From NCBI RefSeq assembly GCF_009846745.1, contig NZ_AQPF01000013.1, forward strand, positions 1 to 64,000: a stretch of DNA of 64,000 nt. The letters are read 5' to 3'. Below are positions 43,473-52,355 of this stretch, piece by piece (the first letter of the stretch is position 1; each line of letters opens with the position of its first letter). This DNA is from Alloalcanivorax xiamenensis (GTDB taxonomy: Bacteria; Pseudomonadota; Gammaproteobacteria; Pseudomonadales; Alcanivoracaceae). The notes beneath the pieces are model-generated. The model was not told the DNA's origin. It did not search any database and worked only from the letters and a program-made list of their open reading frames with translations. Position numbers and translations under genes: made by a program.

Positions 43473-44668
43473 GTGCTATGGCGGATAATGAAATCATTCT
43501 CTCGGTTATTGATGACGACAGCCTGCGCACCTGGCTGGACCGGGTGGTGGATAACTCCTTTCGTATGGAATTCGTTGGTCGCTCCGATGTAGGCAGAGTC
43601 CTGCGCTTACTAGAGGCCACTACCGCCCACGTGGTTCTGGTGGAAGTCAGCGAAGAGGAATTGAATCAATCGCTGGCCATCATAACCGCGCTGACCAGCG
43701 CACGCCCCTGGCTGACCGTCATTACCGTTTGCGCGCGCTCCAATCAGGAGCTGTTGCTGCAAAGCATGCGGGCCGGAGCCCGGGACTGTCTTGTCGCCGG
43801 TCACGATGCCACCGAGGTAAGGGATAGACTGAGACGTCACCAGTTAGTGCGCAGTGGGCATTATGACGATGAAAACCGGTCCACCACCGGCAATCTGATT
43901 CTGGTGACCGGCGCGGAGGCGTCGGTCGATACCCGCTTTCTGACCCAGAACCTGGCTATCGAATTAAGCCGGCAAAACCCGCAGGGCCGCACCCTTGCCA
44001 TTGATACTCAATCCGAACGTGGCTGTTTTTACCTGGACAGCCATAGCCAATACACCTTGGAAAACCTGTTGGCCAGTCCGGAAACCCTGGATGAGACGCT
44101 GATCAATACCGCATTGGAGGAGTATCGTCCGGGGCTGCGTCTTCTGGCCGGCGGTAAAGCCGAGAGCCATCTGGGTGGAGATCGCAGTGCGGATCTGTTT
44201 ATCGCCTTGAACGGGCTGATGCAGATGTTCGACCGCATCATCGTCAATATTGGCAATTTGCATAGCGAACACTGGGTGCGTGCCCTTGGCGTCCACACAC
44301 AACATCTCCTCGTGGCGATTCATCCACTCGTTGATCATGCGCATGCGGCACGTGAATTGGTTGGTGACTGGCGTTCGCATATTGGCAATCAGGGACAGAT
44401 GAAGATCGTTGTTGATGGCTATGTGAACGGCGTGCCGCCGTCTTCCGAGGAACTTGCCGATACCGCTGGCGCGGCACTTGCAGGCGTGTTGCCAATGGAG
44501 TGGAAGTACCGGGTTCTGGCCATTAATTCCGGCCAGACCATGCAGGACCAGGCCCCTCGTTCCCCCTATTGCCGCCAGATCGGTGGCCTGTTATCCAGGC
44601 TTGGGGAGCGCGGTGCAACACAAAGCAAAGGCGCCGGATGGTTTCGCCGGATTGCCTCCAAGGGTTAG
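43469..44668 (+). CDS. tadZ: TadZ/CpaE-like localisation protein with degenerate ATPase loop
   Basis: TadZ/CpaE proteins place the Tad machine at the cell pole; they join an atypical receiver domain to a ParA/MinD-like ATPase fold. This 399-residue protein has the receiver-like domain (about 8-125, ending RAGARDCLVAGHDATEVRDRL) and the MinD-like part after residue 140. Where the deviant Walker A (KGGxGKT/S) should be it reads TGAEASVDTRF (147-157), with no conserved Lys. Nucleotide binding is therefore doubtful. The GTG start overlaps the cpaC stop; an ATG at 43478 is the alternative. Confidence 0.85.
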   Translation: MSAMADNEIILSVIDDDSLRTWLDRVVDNSFRMEFVGRSDVGRVLRLLEATTAHVVLVEVSEEELNQSLAIITALTSARPWLTVITVCARSNQELLLQSMRAGARDCLVAGHDATEVRDRLRRHQLVRSGHYDDENRSTTGNLILVTGAEASVDTRFLTQNLAIELSRQNPQGRTLAIDTQSERGCFYLDSHSQYTLENLLASPETLDETLINTALEEYRPGLRLLAGGKAESHLGGDRSADLFIALNGLMQMFDRIIVNIGNLHSEHWVRALGVHTQHLLVAIHPLVDHAHAARELVGDWRSHIGNQGQMKIVVDGYVNGVPPSSEELADTAGAALAGVLPMEWKYRVLAINSGQTMQDQAPRSPYCRQIGGLLSRLGERGATQSKGAGWFRRIASKG

Positions 44669-44677
44669 GAGTAGAGT

Positions 44678-45850
44678 GTGACGGGGCGCATCGATCAGGA
44701 GTATCAGACGCTTAAGGACCACACTCATCGGTGGGTGGTGGAGCGTCTTGACGAGGCCGGTATCGAGGTTGGGCGTGCCTCGAGAGAACGCTTGAATGAT
44801 TTCGTCAGGGGGCAGGTTTCTCAATACATTTCTCAGAATCGCGTGCCGCTTTCCACTCAGGATCTGAATCAGCTGATCCGGGATACACTGGATGAAGTGA
44901 CGGGCTTCGGGCCGTTGGAGCCGCTTCTGGCGGACGAGCGGATCAACGATATTCTGGTGAACGGCCCCAATCAGGTTTTCGTCGAAATTGCAGGGGTTTT
45001 GCAGCACGCTCGAGTCCGTTTTATCAACGACGAGCATATACTTCGGATCATCCGTCGCATGTTGGCCCCTTTGGGCCGGCGTCTGGATGAAGCCAGCCCG
45101 ATGGTGGATGCGCGTCTTCCGGATGGTTCACGTGTTAACGCGGTGATTCCTCCGCTGGCCCTGGAAGGGGCCACACTCAGCATTCGTAAATTTACCGGAA
45201 ATCATCTTAGCGCCAAGGACCTTATTGCACGTGGCTCAATGACGGAAGCGTGTCTTGATGTGTTGGTTCGCGCGGTGGAATCCCGACGCAATATCATTGT
45301 CAGCGGAGGGACGGGTACCGGGAAGACCACAATGCTCAATCTCATCAGTCAGTATATTCCGCGAGAGGAGCGAGTGCTGACCATTGAGGACTCCGCCGAG
45401 CTGGTTCTGCACCATCCCCATGTGGTGCGTCTCGAAACCCGTCCTGCCAATACCGAAGGCAAGGGCCGGATTACTGCAAGGGACCTGGTCATCAACGCGC
45501 TGCGGATGCGACCGGATCGGATCATTCTGGGCGAGGTCCGGTCGGGGGAAATTATCGAGCTGCTGCAGGCCATGAACACCGGCCACGAAGGTTCCATGAG
45601 CACCATCCATGCCAACAGCACGCGTGATGCCCTTGTTCGTATCGAAACCTTGCTGGCGGTCAATGGCTACGATGCCAGTGAGAAAGCCATTGGCCGTCTG
45701 ATTGGCTCCGCCCTGGACATTATTATTCAACTGGTCCGGATGCCAGACGGGCGTCGCCGGGTGTCTGATGTGGTGGCTTTGGCGCCGACCGCTGACAACC
45801 CATACAACATGGACTACCTCTATCGGAGTGAAGACCATGAATACGCTTAA
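44678..45850 (+). CDS. tadA: Tad pilus assembly ATPase TadA/CpaF
   Basis: TadA is the secretion ATPase that powers Flp pilus extension and retraction. The 390-residue protein has the CpaF N-terminal region (FGPLEPLLADERINDILVNGP), Walker A SGGTGTGKTTMLN (Lys216), the Asp box IEDSAELVLHHPHVVRLE, Walker B RIILGEVRSGE and the His box GHEGSMSTIHANS. AGGAG at 44667-44671 precedes the GTG start. It overlaps tadB by 14 bases. Confidence 0.95.
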   Translation: MTGRIDQEYQTLKDHTHRWVVERLDEAGIEVGRASRERLNDFVRGQVSQYISQNRVPLSTQDLNQLIRDTLDEVTGFGPLEPLLADERINDILVNGPNQVFVEIAGVLQHARVRFINDEHILRIIRRMLAPLGRRLDEASPMVDARLPDGSRVNAVIPPLALEGATLSIRKFTGNHLSAKDLIARGSMTEACLDVLVRAVESRRNIIVSGGTGTGKTTMLNLISQYIPREERVLTIEDSAELVLHHPHVVRLETRPANTEGKGRITARDLVINALRMRPDRIILGEVRSGEIIELLQAMNTGHEGSMSTIHANSTRDALVRIETLLAVNGYDASEKAIGRLIGSALDIIIQLVRMPDGRRRVSDVVALAPTADNPYNMDYLYRSEDHEYA

Positions 45851-46757
45851 CTGGCTGGTCGCCTCCCAAATCCTGGCATTCCTTGCCGTCGCGACGGTGG
45901 TGTTGCAATGGTTGTGGTTCAATCTTCGACAGCAACGTCAGGTCAAGGACGCGGTTGAGCGGCGTCTGGCACTTGGTACTGAAAATGGTTCGGCACCGCC
46001 TGTGGACCAAGTGCTTAGTGGTAAGTTAGAACGTCTTCTGGTCCCTGCGGGCATTCGCCTCTCGGATAGCCAGGTGATGGTTGTCGGTGCCTTTCTGATC
46101 GTGCTTGTTGTCGCAATATTCCTTCTCCAAGGGCCGGTAGCAGCGCTGGTTGCGATGGCTTTGGTTGTGATGACGTTGCTCGTTTACTGGAAGTTTCGTT
46201 TTGAGCAACAGCGGCGTCGTATCAATGAAGAGTTACCGGGAATTATGGAAACGGCGTTGAGGTATATGGATGCGGGGCGGTCTCTGGAGCAGTCTCTGGT
46301 GGAGTCATTCCGTGAGGCTCATCCGGTTTTCGATCCCCTGGCGTTCAGGCTTCGTAGTGCCGTGGAGGCGGGACGGGATTACACGTCCCTCTTTGAAGAT
46401 TTTTCTTCATTGTACAAAATCCCATCTCTGATCCTGGTGTCCATCGCGCTTAGGACCTCAGCTCGATTCGGCTCGTCGATCCGACCGATCATGCAGCAGG
46501 TGGCTGGCTCCCTAAGATCGCAGCAGGAATTGCGTCGTGAGTTCATGGCCGCCACTTCCGAAACGCGATTTACAGCAGGTGCCTTCGCCATTATTCCAAT
46601 GGGGCTGGCGGCTTACATGATCCTGATGAATGAGAGCTACTCGGAGGTGCTGTTAAAAACAAGTACGGGCCATACCATGCTGGTGGTAGCAGGCGTCCTT
46701 CAGGGGTTGGGAATTCTCGTCATTCTGAAAATGATTCAGGGGGTGGGGCGTGTATAA
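45837..46757 (+). CDS. tadB: Tad inner-membrane platform protein TadB
   Basis: TadB is a GspF-like inner-membrane protein that works with TadC and the ATPase. The 306-residue protein has an N-terminal helix, a pair of helices around 85-125, the soluble T2SSF domain (EELPGIMETALRYMDAGRSLEQSLVE) and C-terminal helices near 250-300. The ATG at 45837 lies within the end of tadA; the open frame runs further upstream but only over tadA. The stop overlaps tadC. Confidence 0.92.
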   Translation: MNTLNWLVASQILAFLAVATVVLQWLWFNLRQQRQVKDAVERRLALGTENGSAPPVDQVLSGKLERLLVPAGIRLSDSQVMVVGAFLIVLVVAIFLLQGPVAALVAMALVVMTLLVYWKFRFEQQRRRINEELPGIMETALRYMDAGRSLEQSLVESFREAHPVFDPLAFRLRSAVEAGRDYTSLFEDFSSLYKIPSLILVSIALRTSARFGSSIRPIMQQVAGSLRSQQELRREFMAATSETRFTAGAFAIIPMGLAAYMILMNESYSEVLLKTSTGHTMLVVAGVLQGLGILVILKMIQGVGRV

Positions 46758-47622
46758 CGGTTGGCTTATATCTTCCGCCGTGGTTGCCATCGTTGCCGGT
46801 GGTTGGGTGATCCTGAAAAGTCGGGAGTGGGAAAGCCGAGCCCGTATTAGTGATCGCATGCGATCCTCGCCGGATAGCGCGGAAGAACCTGTATCCCGCA
46901 GTGCTCTGGAGCGGCTGGCATGGCGTTTTGCACATTCTTCTCTGACACGGGACGACTTCATAGAAATTCAGCAGGCAATGGCAGCGACAGGAAGAAGCAA
47001 TGCCAGCGCGCAGTTGATGTACCTTCTGTACTGCTGGCTGATCCCCGCCGGCGTTATCCTGTTGGGTTTCATTTTTCTCGGGTTGCTTGGAGGAATGCTT
47101 TGTGCTGCCGCGGCGTTTATTTTGCCGAGAAGGATTATTCGCGGTATCGGCCAATCAGCGGAAAAACAACAGAATCGGGAAGCTGTTGAGCTGTGCCACA
47201 TGACAAGGATGTTGATGGAGGCCGGGCTTTCCCTGGAGCGTGTGATGCGGATGATAGCTGCTCAGGCCCGCCCATTAATGCCGAAGCTGATTCTCCGAAT
47301 TGATCGTTTTAATCGCTTGATGGAATCCGGTGCGGAACGTAACCAGGCGTTGGATGAGCTGGGCGAGAACCGCAAGATTCCAGTGCTGAGAAGCTATGTT
47401 TTGCTCATGAAGCAAAGCAGTCAGTTGGGAGCAGGGGTGTCCTCCAGTCTGGAGCAGATTATTCAGGAAGCAAGGGACGTCGAACGCTCCAAGCTGAAGG
47501 AAGAAACCAATCGAATTGGCGCTAAGATCACGGTGGTCATGATGGTTTTCATGCTACCAGCATTGTTCATCATTATCGGCGGGCCGGCGGTGATTTCCAT
47601 CGCCGACGCCCTTTCTCGCTAG
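46750..47622 (+). CDS. tadC: Tad inner-membrane platform protein TadC
   Basis: TadC pairs with TadB in the inner membrane. The 290-residue protein has helices near 5-22, 95-135 and 265-285 and a T2SSF domain (AVELCHMTRMLMEAGLSLERVMRMIA) with the ALDELGENRKIPVLRSYVLLMKQSSQLGAGVSSSL segment typical of TadC, in two adjacent stretches. The GTG start lies eight bases before the tadB stop codon ends. Confidence 0.92.
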   Translation: MYNGWLISSAVVAIVAGGWVILKSREWESRARISDRMRSSPDSAEEPVSRSALERLAWRFAHSSLTRDDFIEIQQAMAATGRSNASAQLMYLLYCWLIPAGVILLGFIFLGLLGGMLCAAAAFILPRRIIRGIGQSAEKQQNREAVELCHMTRMLMEAGLSLERVMRMIAAQARPLMPKLILRIDRFNRLMESGAERNQALDELGENRKIPVLRSYVLLMKQSSQLGAGVSSSLEQIIQEARDVERSKLKEETNRIGAKITVVMMVFMLPALFIIIGGPAVISIADALSR

Positions 47623-47647
47623 CCGAAATATAAAGAGAGAAACTGCA

Positions 47648-48349
47648 ATGTGTAAAAGCAGATGGAAAGAAGGGATGCATAAAGCGGTGGGGATCGCGGC
47701 GGTAGCATTACTTGCCGCGGGGTGCGCCAGCAAGCCGGTATCAAAACCCGTCACGGCGTCGGACCGGGTTGATTTGGATCGGATCAGCTGTAACGAAGTG
47801 GTGCAGCCGGAGCAACAGGTTCAGATTGAGATGATCGACTCTCTGATGTCACGGGACCGTGATCACGCGGCCTTGGCAAAAATCGAGGATCAGCCTCTGA
47901 GTACCGTGGAGCATTGGCTCCGGTACGGTCAGCTCAAGGCGGCCACCGGGCAGCTTGATGATGCTCAAGCCATCTTTGAAGTGCTGGTTGATAAGTGCGG
48001 CACAGGGGAGAGTCACCATGGTCTCGGCATGGTGCTTCTGAAGAAAGATGATGTTCTGGCTTCGCTCGATCACCTGAAAGTGGCGCGGGAGAGGGCCCCG
48101 GCGTCCTCCCAGGTCCGTAATGATTACGGATATGTGTTGATGTTGGTGGGGCACTATAAAGAAGCGGCTTATGAGTTGAGAACCGCCATGGAACTGGCGA
48201 ACGGGCAAGGCCCGGTGCGGCAAAATCTGGCGGTGGCTTTCCTGTTGACGGATGACGAAGACGGCCTGCGCTGGATGAAGAAGGAATACGATTTCAATGC
48301 GGACGAGTTGGCCTATGCGAAACAGCTGGCCGGTCACTTTGTGAGGTAA
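47648..48349 (+). CDS. tadD: Tad lipoprotein TadD with TPR repeats
   Basis: TadD is a TPR lipoprotein that helps assemble the secretin. The 233-residue protein has a lipobox LLAAGC (Cys26) after a basic N-terminus, then about four TPR-like helical pairs (for example LRYGQLKAATGQLDDAQAIFEVL and YGYVLMLVGHYKEAAYELRTAM). An internal ATG at 47675 would give a shorter leader and is an alternative start. Confidence 0.88.
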   Translation: MCKSRWKEGMHKAVGIAAVALLAAGCASKPVSKPVTASDRVDLDRISCNEVVQPEQQVQIEMIDSLMSRDRDHAALAKIEDQPLSTVEHWLRYGQLKAATGQLDDAQAIFEVLVDKCGTGESHHGLGMVLLKKDDVLASLDHLKVARERAPASSQVRNDYGYVLMLVGHYKEAAYELRTAMELANGQGPVRQNLAVAFLLTDDEDGLRWMKKEYDFNADELAYAKQLAGHFVR

Positions 48350-48353
48350 GGAT

Positions 48354-48638
48354 ATGAAACTGATTTTGGCGTCTCTGATCCTGGTGCCCGCGCTAGCTGG
48401 TGCGGACGGTGTCAGTCCTGAAGGTAAACACTATCCTTCTGGTATGAGTGGTGATCTCCAGGGCCAATCCTCCAGGACGTATACGCGCTCAATGTTGAAC
48501 GAACAGGCCCGTAGCGGTGGTGCGGAAAGTAGCGAAATAGCCGCCCCGGTCTATGTGGATTCACAACGCCGGTTGGCCGAGTCTTTCCGGCACCCCATCC
48601 CTGACAGCTTTGGGGAGCAAACTCGCGGAGAGAATTGA
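48354..48638 (+). CDS. small exported Tad-operon protein, DUF3613-like
   Basis: The 94-residue protein has a signal peptide (about 1-17, LAGA-D) and a conserved-looking C-terminal stretch VDSQRRLAESFRHPIPDSFGE. That stretch resembles the DUF3613 proteins often encoded next to tadD in Pseudomonas-type Tad loci; the match is from memory. It lies 4 bp after tadD and just before the first tadG-like gene. Role in the pilus unknown. Confidence 0.65.
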   Translation: MKLILASLILVPALAGADGVSPEGKHYPSGMSGDLQGQSSRTYTRSMLNEQARSGGAESSEIAAPVYVDSQRRLAESFRHPIPDSFGEQTRGEN

Positions 48639-48639
48639 C

Positions 48640-50388
48640 ATGAAACGTCAGCGTGGAGCACTCACGGTTATCACGCCGTTGATTATCATCATGATAGTTC
48701 TGTTTTCCGCGTTGGCGTTGGACGGCGCACGCCTTTATTCCGTACGTTCGCAAATGCAGAGCATCGCCAACGTCGCTGCCACGGCGGCCGCTGATGCTGC
48801 TCAGGCATGCTACGGCGGAGAAGTGAGCTCAACCAGTATCGAGGTGGTGGCCAAGGCAGTTGCCGATGAACACGGTATGGGCGAGCTTGGCGGCGTGCTT
48901 GTGGTTCAGCCGGGGGTTGTTGAACGAGGTGCCGATAACACGCTGGGCTTTCGCCAGGTCGACAGCCTCGTCAGCGAGAGCAATGCCGTGCGAGTCGAGT
49001 ATTCTCTCCCGGATACACCCATATCCCGACTGATTCCGGGGTTGCTGGGTGACGTTGATCTGAAGCGTGTCGCGGTGGCGAAGAAAGAAGTTATCGCAAC
49101 GGTGAGCGCCGCTGGGTCAACGGCGGTTGTCGGTGGTCCGGGCGGTAACGCCGGGTTGTTGGGCACGGTACTGGGGGGCTTGCTGGGCGTATCTGATTTT
49201 ACTCTGGACGCCACCAGTATTGAGAGCCTGGCGGGAACCACATTTGCGCTTGGCGGCTTCCTGGAGTCCATCGGCGTGGCCGGTGGTTTGAGGGCGGTGG
49301 ATGATCTTGTCGGTGCTGATGATATCCTTCAGGGGATTTTGGCAGGTTTGGATCCTGCCAGTGATGCGGCTGCCGTCGTTCAGGATATGTTGTCGGATGC
49401 GGGCCTCGTGGACACCAATGTGAGGCTGGATCAGGTTATTAAGCTGATAACGGATGTGCAGTATCCAGATCAGACCCCTGTTCCCGTGTATGACACCGTT
49501 GTGGCGCTGGCTCTGAATCTTCTTGATGGCGTCACTTCAATTCCTGTTGATGCCAATATCAACGTGCTTGGCATAGCCAGTGCCGACTTGTCGCTGGTAG
49601 TGGATAAGCCGCCAACGGTGGTGGTCGGGCCGGCGCGAACGGATGCTCAAGGCATGCCACTGGTGGAGTTTGAGGCTGCCGATATAACGCTTGCTCTTCT
49701 GGTTGAGGCAGATCTTCTTGGTATTGCTAAAGTGGAGGTTCCCCTGGCGGTTGAGACGGGAGGGGGATCTGGTTTTCTTGAATATGCGGATTGTGCATCC
49801 GGCGCAAGTAATAACGTTCTTTTTACGTTGAACATGCAGCCCAAAGTGGCCACCGTCTCGACAGGGGTGATTACACCGTCCGGCAGCTTGGAAGTTAAAG
49901 GCATTAGCGCTGAGTTGCTGCCCGCCTTGAAGGATATTTTGGCCAGTATCGTTATTGAGGCGACTATTGAGGAGCTGAAAGTTGGTTCCGCCGTCAACTC
50001 GATCAGAACGCTTGATTATGACCTTTATGAGAGGCAGGCAAACAGTGTGACAGTGGGGGGAGGCACGGACTTGCACCTCAGTAGCGGGGACTTCGATATT
50101 TTGAAGGTTACAGTGCCGCCACCCAAGGACTGTGGCCTTTTAGGCCTGGGTTGCCTTCTTAGTGATCTCCTCGAGCCTATTCTTGGTGTCGTAACCGGTG
50201 CAGTGGACGAGCTGCTTAAATCCGGTGTAATTGATCTGGTAGGTAACATTCTGACCATGATTCTTGAGCCGCTCCTGAATGCTCTGGGGCTTCACCTCGG
50301 AGGCATGACGGTAAGCGTAACAAGCGCGGATCAGGGCGCCGTGACGTTGTTGGATTGTGGCACTGGGGCGTGCGATTTAATTCAGTGA
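48640..50388 (+). CDS. TadG-like pilus-associated protein, copy 1
   Basis: The 582-residue protein starts MKRQRGALTVITPLIIIMIVLFSALALDGARLYSVR-type sequence: a TadG/TadE-like membrane segment (Glu replaced by Thr-Val) that anchors a large periplasmic domain. The rest is rich in Val, Leu, Asp and Gly with beta-like character and few motifs I can name. The ATG at 48640 drops a non-conserved upstream extension. It shares layout with the next gene, including the SRLIPG...LGDV...VAVAKKEVIATV region after the N-terminus. It may anchor or cap the pilus. Confidence 0.78.
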   Translation: MKRQRGALTVITPLIIIMIVLFSALALDGARLYSVRSQMQSIANVAATAAADAAQACYGGEVSSTSIEVVAKAVADEHGMGELGGVLVVQPGVVERGADNTLGFRQVDSLVSESNAVRVEYSLPDTPISRLIPGLLGDVDLKRVAVAKKEVIATVSAAGSTAVVGGPGGNAGLLGTVLGGLLGVSDFTLDATSIESLAGTTFALGGFLESIGVAGGLRAVDDLVGADDILQGILAGLDPASDAAAVVQDMLSDAGLVDTNVRLDQVIKLITDVQYPDQTPVPVYDTVVALALNLLDGVTSIPVDANINVLGIASADLSLVVDKPPTVVVGPARTDAQGMPLVEFEAADITLALLVEADLLGIAKVEVPLAVETGGGSGFLEYADCASGASNNVLFTLNMQPKVATVSTGVITPSGSLEVKGISAELLPALKDILASIVIEATIEELKVGSAVNSIRTLDYDLYERQANSVTVGGGTDLHLSSGDFDILKVTVPPPKDCGLLGLGCLLSDLLEPILGVVTGAVDELLKSGVIDLVGNILTMILEPLLNALGLHLGGMTVSVTSADQGAVTLLDCGTGACDLIQ

Positions 50389-50434
50389 TCACATTGGTCA
50401 TCGATTGATTTACTTTGGGTTGTGAGTTCGCAGT

Positions 50435-52324
50435 ATGAAACGTCAGGCCGGCGCCTTGAGCGTCGTTACCCCGCTTTTGGTTATCGTAATTCTGATTCTA
50501 TCGACCTTGGCTCTCGACGGCGCAAGGTTGTTCTCTCTGAGGAAAGACCTTCAGGCGCAGGCGAATCTCGCCGCCACAGCCGCGGTAGGTAAGGCAAACA
50601 CGTGTGGGGGCGATGCCGCGGAGGAGATGGTCAGCCGGGCTCGAGCAGCGATGCTGTTACAGGCTGATGCTCAAGGGCTTGATGGAAAAACCCAGAGCAT
50701 TTCTGTTCAGGAGGGGATTATCACCGCCCGGGATGGAAAAGTTCTGAGCTTCGAACCCGCCGATAACTTTCTGATGACGAACGGTGTCGCGGTTGAAATA
50801 AAACGGGTAGAGCCAATAAGCAGACTTCTTCCTGAATCCGTGCTCGGATCAGTAACTCTGACCGCTTCAGCGGCAGCTCAGAAAGAAGTGTACGCCACTT
50901 TCTATACGGAATCGTTCACCGCGGAACTTTCCACCGCCAAATCGCCGCTTTTGGAGCCGATATTCCGGTACGTCCTTGGTGATAGCCAGTTGACGCTGAA
51001 GGCGCTGTCATTGGAACAGCTGGCGCATACCGTCATTGATCTTGAGAGCTTGCTTCACCATCTCACCACCGAAATGCCGGTGCTCGGTGATCTGGGGCTT
51101 GGTGAGATTCTTGGATCGGATATTCCCGCCCATGTTGTTGTTGGGGCGCTGAAAAGCGTTGATGGGCTTACATCCGATACTCTGGCCATGTTGGATGAGA
51201 TCATTGCCGCCCCGGGTATCCATACCAATATCAAGTTAGAGGATGTTGTTGGTGTGCTGGGCGACGGTGCCGTGGATGCGGGTGCAAAAATTCCCCTTCT
51301 GGAGGCGCTTAGCGGCATCGTGCTGGACCTGGCTAACCGGCCTCCGTTCAATGGTGTGATCGAGGTGGATCTGGAAGGGCTTCTGGGGCCTCTGGGTTTG
51401 GATGAGAACCTGGAAGTAAAGCTTGAGATTGAGCTTGAGAACACCCCCAAGCCCATTATCGCGCCAGCAAGGATGGTCCAGGGCGATAACGGCACGGAAT
51501 GGATAGGGTCGCTGGCGGGCGCGGATATTATTTTGCGTCTGGTGTTGTACATGAACATCGGCGCCGCGGAATTCAGTGGCTTGAAGCTCTCTGTTCCGCT
51601 GGAACTTCGGACGGGGGCCACCACGGCACGATTGGTTGGGGCGGATTGCGCCGCCGGGTCGGTTAATACGGTAAACTTCGACTTCGAAGTGGAGCGGTCG
51701 GTACTGTCCCTGGAAACCATTCACGATGGTAAGTACGACGGCATTGAAGTGGGTGTCCTGGTGGCGGACGAAGAGCCCGAGGGCGTTTGTTTCCCGGCTA
51801 TTGCCAAGGCCTTTTGTCCGGTATATCGGGAAGACGTTACCTGGACACACAAGTACACCGGGCTGCTGGGAACTAAGTACGGGGACTGCTGCTACCCGCC
51901 AGTTAAAGCATGCGGGAAAGGGTTGGTGGATGTCCGTATAAGCTCGACGCCGGTTACTGGCGAGGCGGTGCCGACGAGCATGTTGTATTTCGATGACTTG
52001 CCACTTGATGCTTTTGAGGCGATCTCCGAAGAGGTGTCAGGCGACACAGGTTCGGTACTGAGAAAAAGTGTTACCAACCTGCTTGATGGTATTAGTGTGG
52101 ATCATGCCAGTATTGCCTGTATTCCTTTGGACGGATTGCTGAACGGTCTTGTGGACGTGATTACGCCAGTGTTGGACGGCTTGTTGGTGCCGTTGTCCGA
52201 TTATCTGTTGGGGCCGTTGCTGGAAGCCTTGGGTGTGAACCTGGGAACAGCTACGGTGCACGTCATCGCTGCGGAGCAACCTTCGGTCAAGCTGTTGCAA
52301 TACTGTGGTCCGGAAGGCTGCTAA
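50435..52324 (+). CDS. TadG-like pilus-associated protein, copy 2
   Basis: The 629-residue protein starts MKRQAGALSVVTPLLVIVIL, then STLALDGARLFSLRKDLQAQANLAATAA, matching copy 1 in the membrane segment and first 60 residues. PISRLLPESVLGSVTLTASAAAQKEVYATF again parallels copy 1. It adds a Cys-rich stretch near residues 445-495 (several Cys within CFPAIAKAFCPVYRED and YGDCCYPPVKACGKG) absent from copy 1. It probably arose by duplication and diverged. The start lacks a clear Shine-Dalgarno. It ends the Tad operon; iclR is convergent. Confidence 0.78.
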   Translation: MKRQAGALSVVTPLLVIVILILSTLALDGARLFSLRKDLQAQANLAATAAVGKANTCGGDAAEEMVSRARAAMLLQADAQGLDGKTQSISVQEGIITARDGKVLSFEPADNFLMTNGVAVEIKRVEPISRLLPESVLGSVTLTASAAAQKEVYATFYTESFTAELSTAKSPLLEPIFRYVLGDSQLTLKALSLEQLAHTVIDLESLLHHLTTEMPVLGDLGLGEILGSDIPAHVVVGALKSVDGLTSDTLAMLDEIIAAPGIHTNIKLEDVVGVLGDGAVDAGAKIPLLEALSGIVLDLANRPPFNGVIEVDLEGLLGPLGLDENLEVKLEIELENTPKPIIAPARMVQGDNGTEWIGSLAGADIILRLVLYMNIGAAEFSGLKLSVPLELRTGATTARLVGADCAAGSVNTVNFDFEVERSVLSLETIHDGKYDGIEVGVLVADEEPEGVCFPAIAKAFCPVYREDVTWTHKYTGLLGTKYGDCCYPPVKACGKGLVDVRISSTPVTGEAVPTSMLYFDDLPLDAFEAISEEVSGDTGSVLRKSVTNLLDGISVDHASIACIPLDGLLNGLVDVITPVLDGLLVPLSDYLLGPLLEALGVNLGTATVHVIAAEQPSVKLLQYCGPEGC

Positions 52325-52355
52325 CACCGAGGCGCGGCGGTTTGGAGCCAATGGC

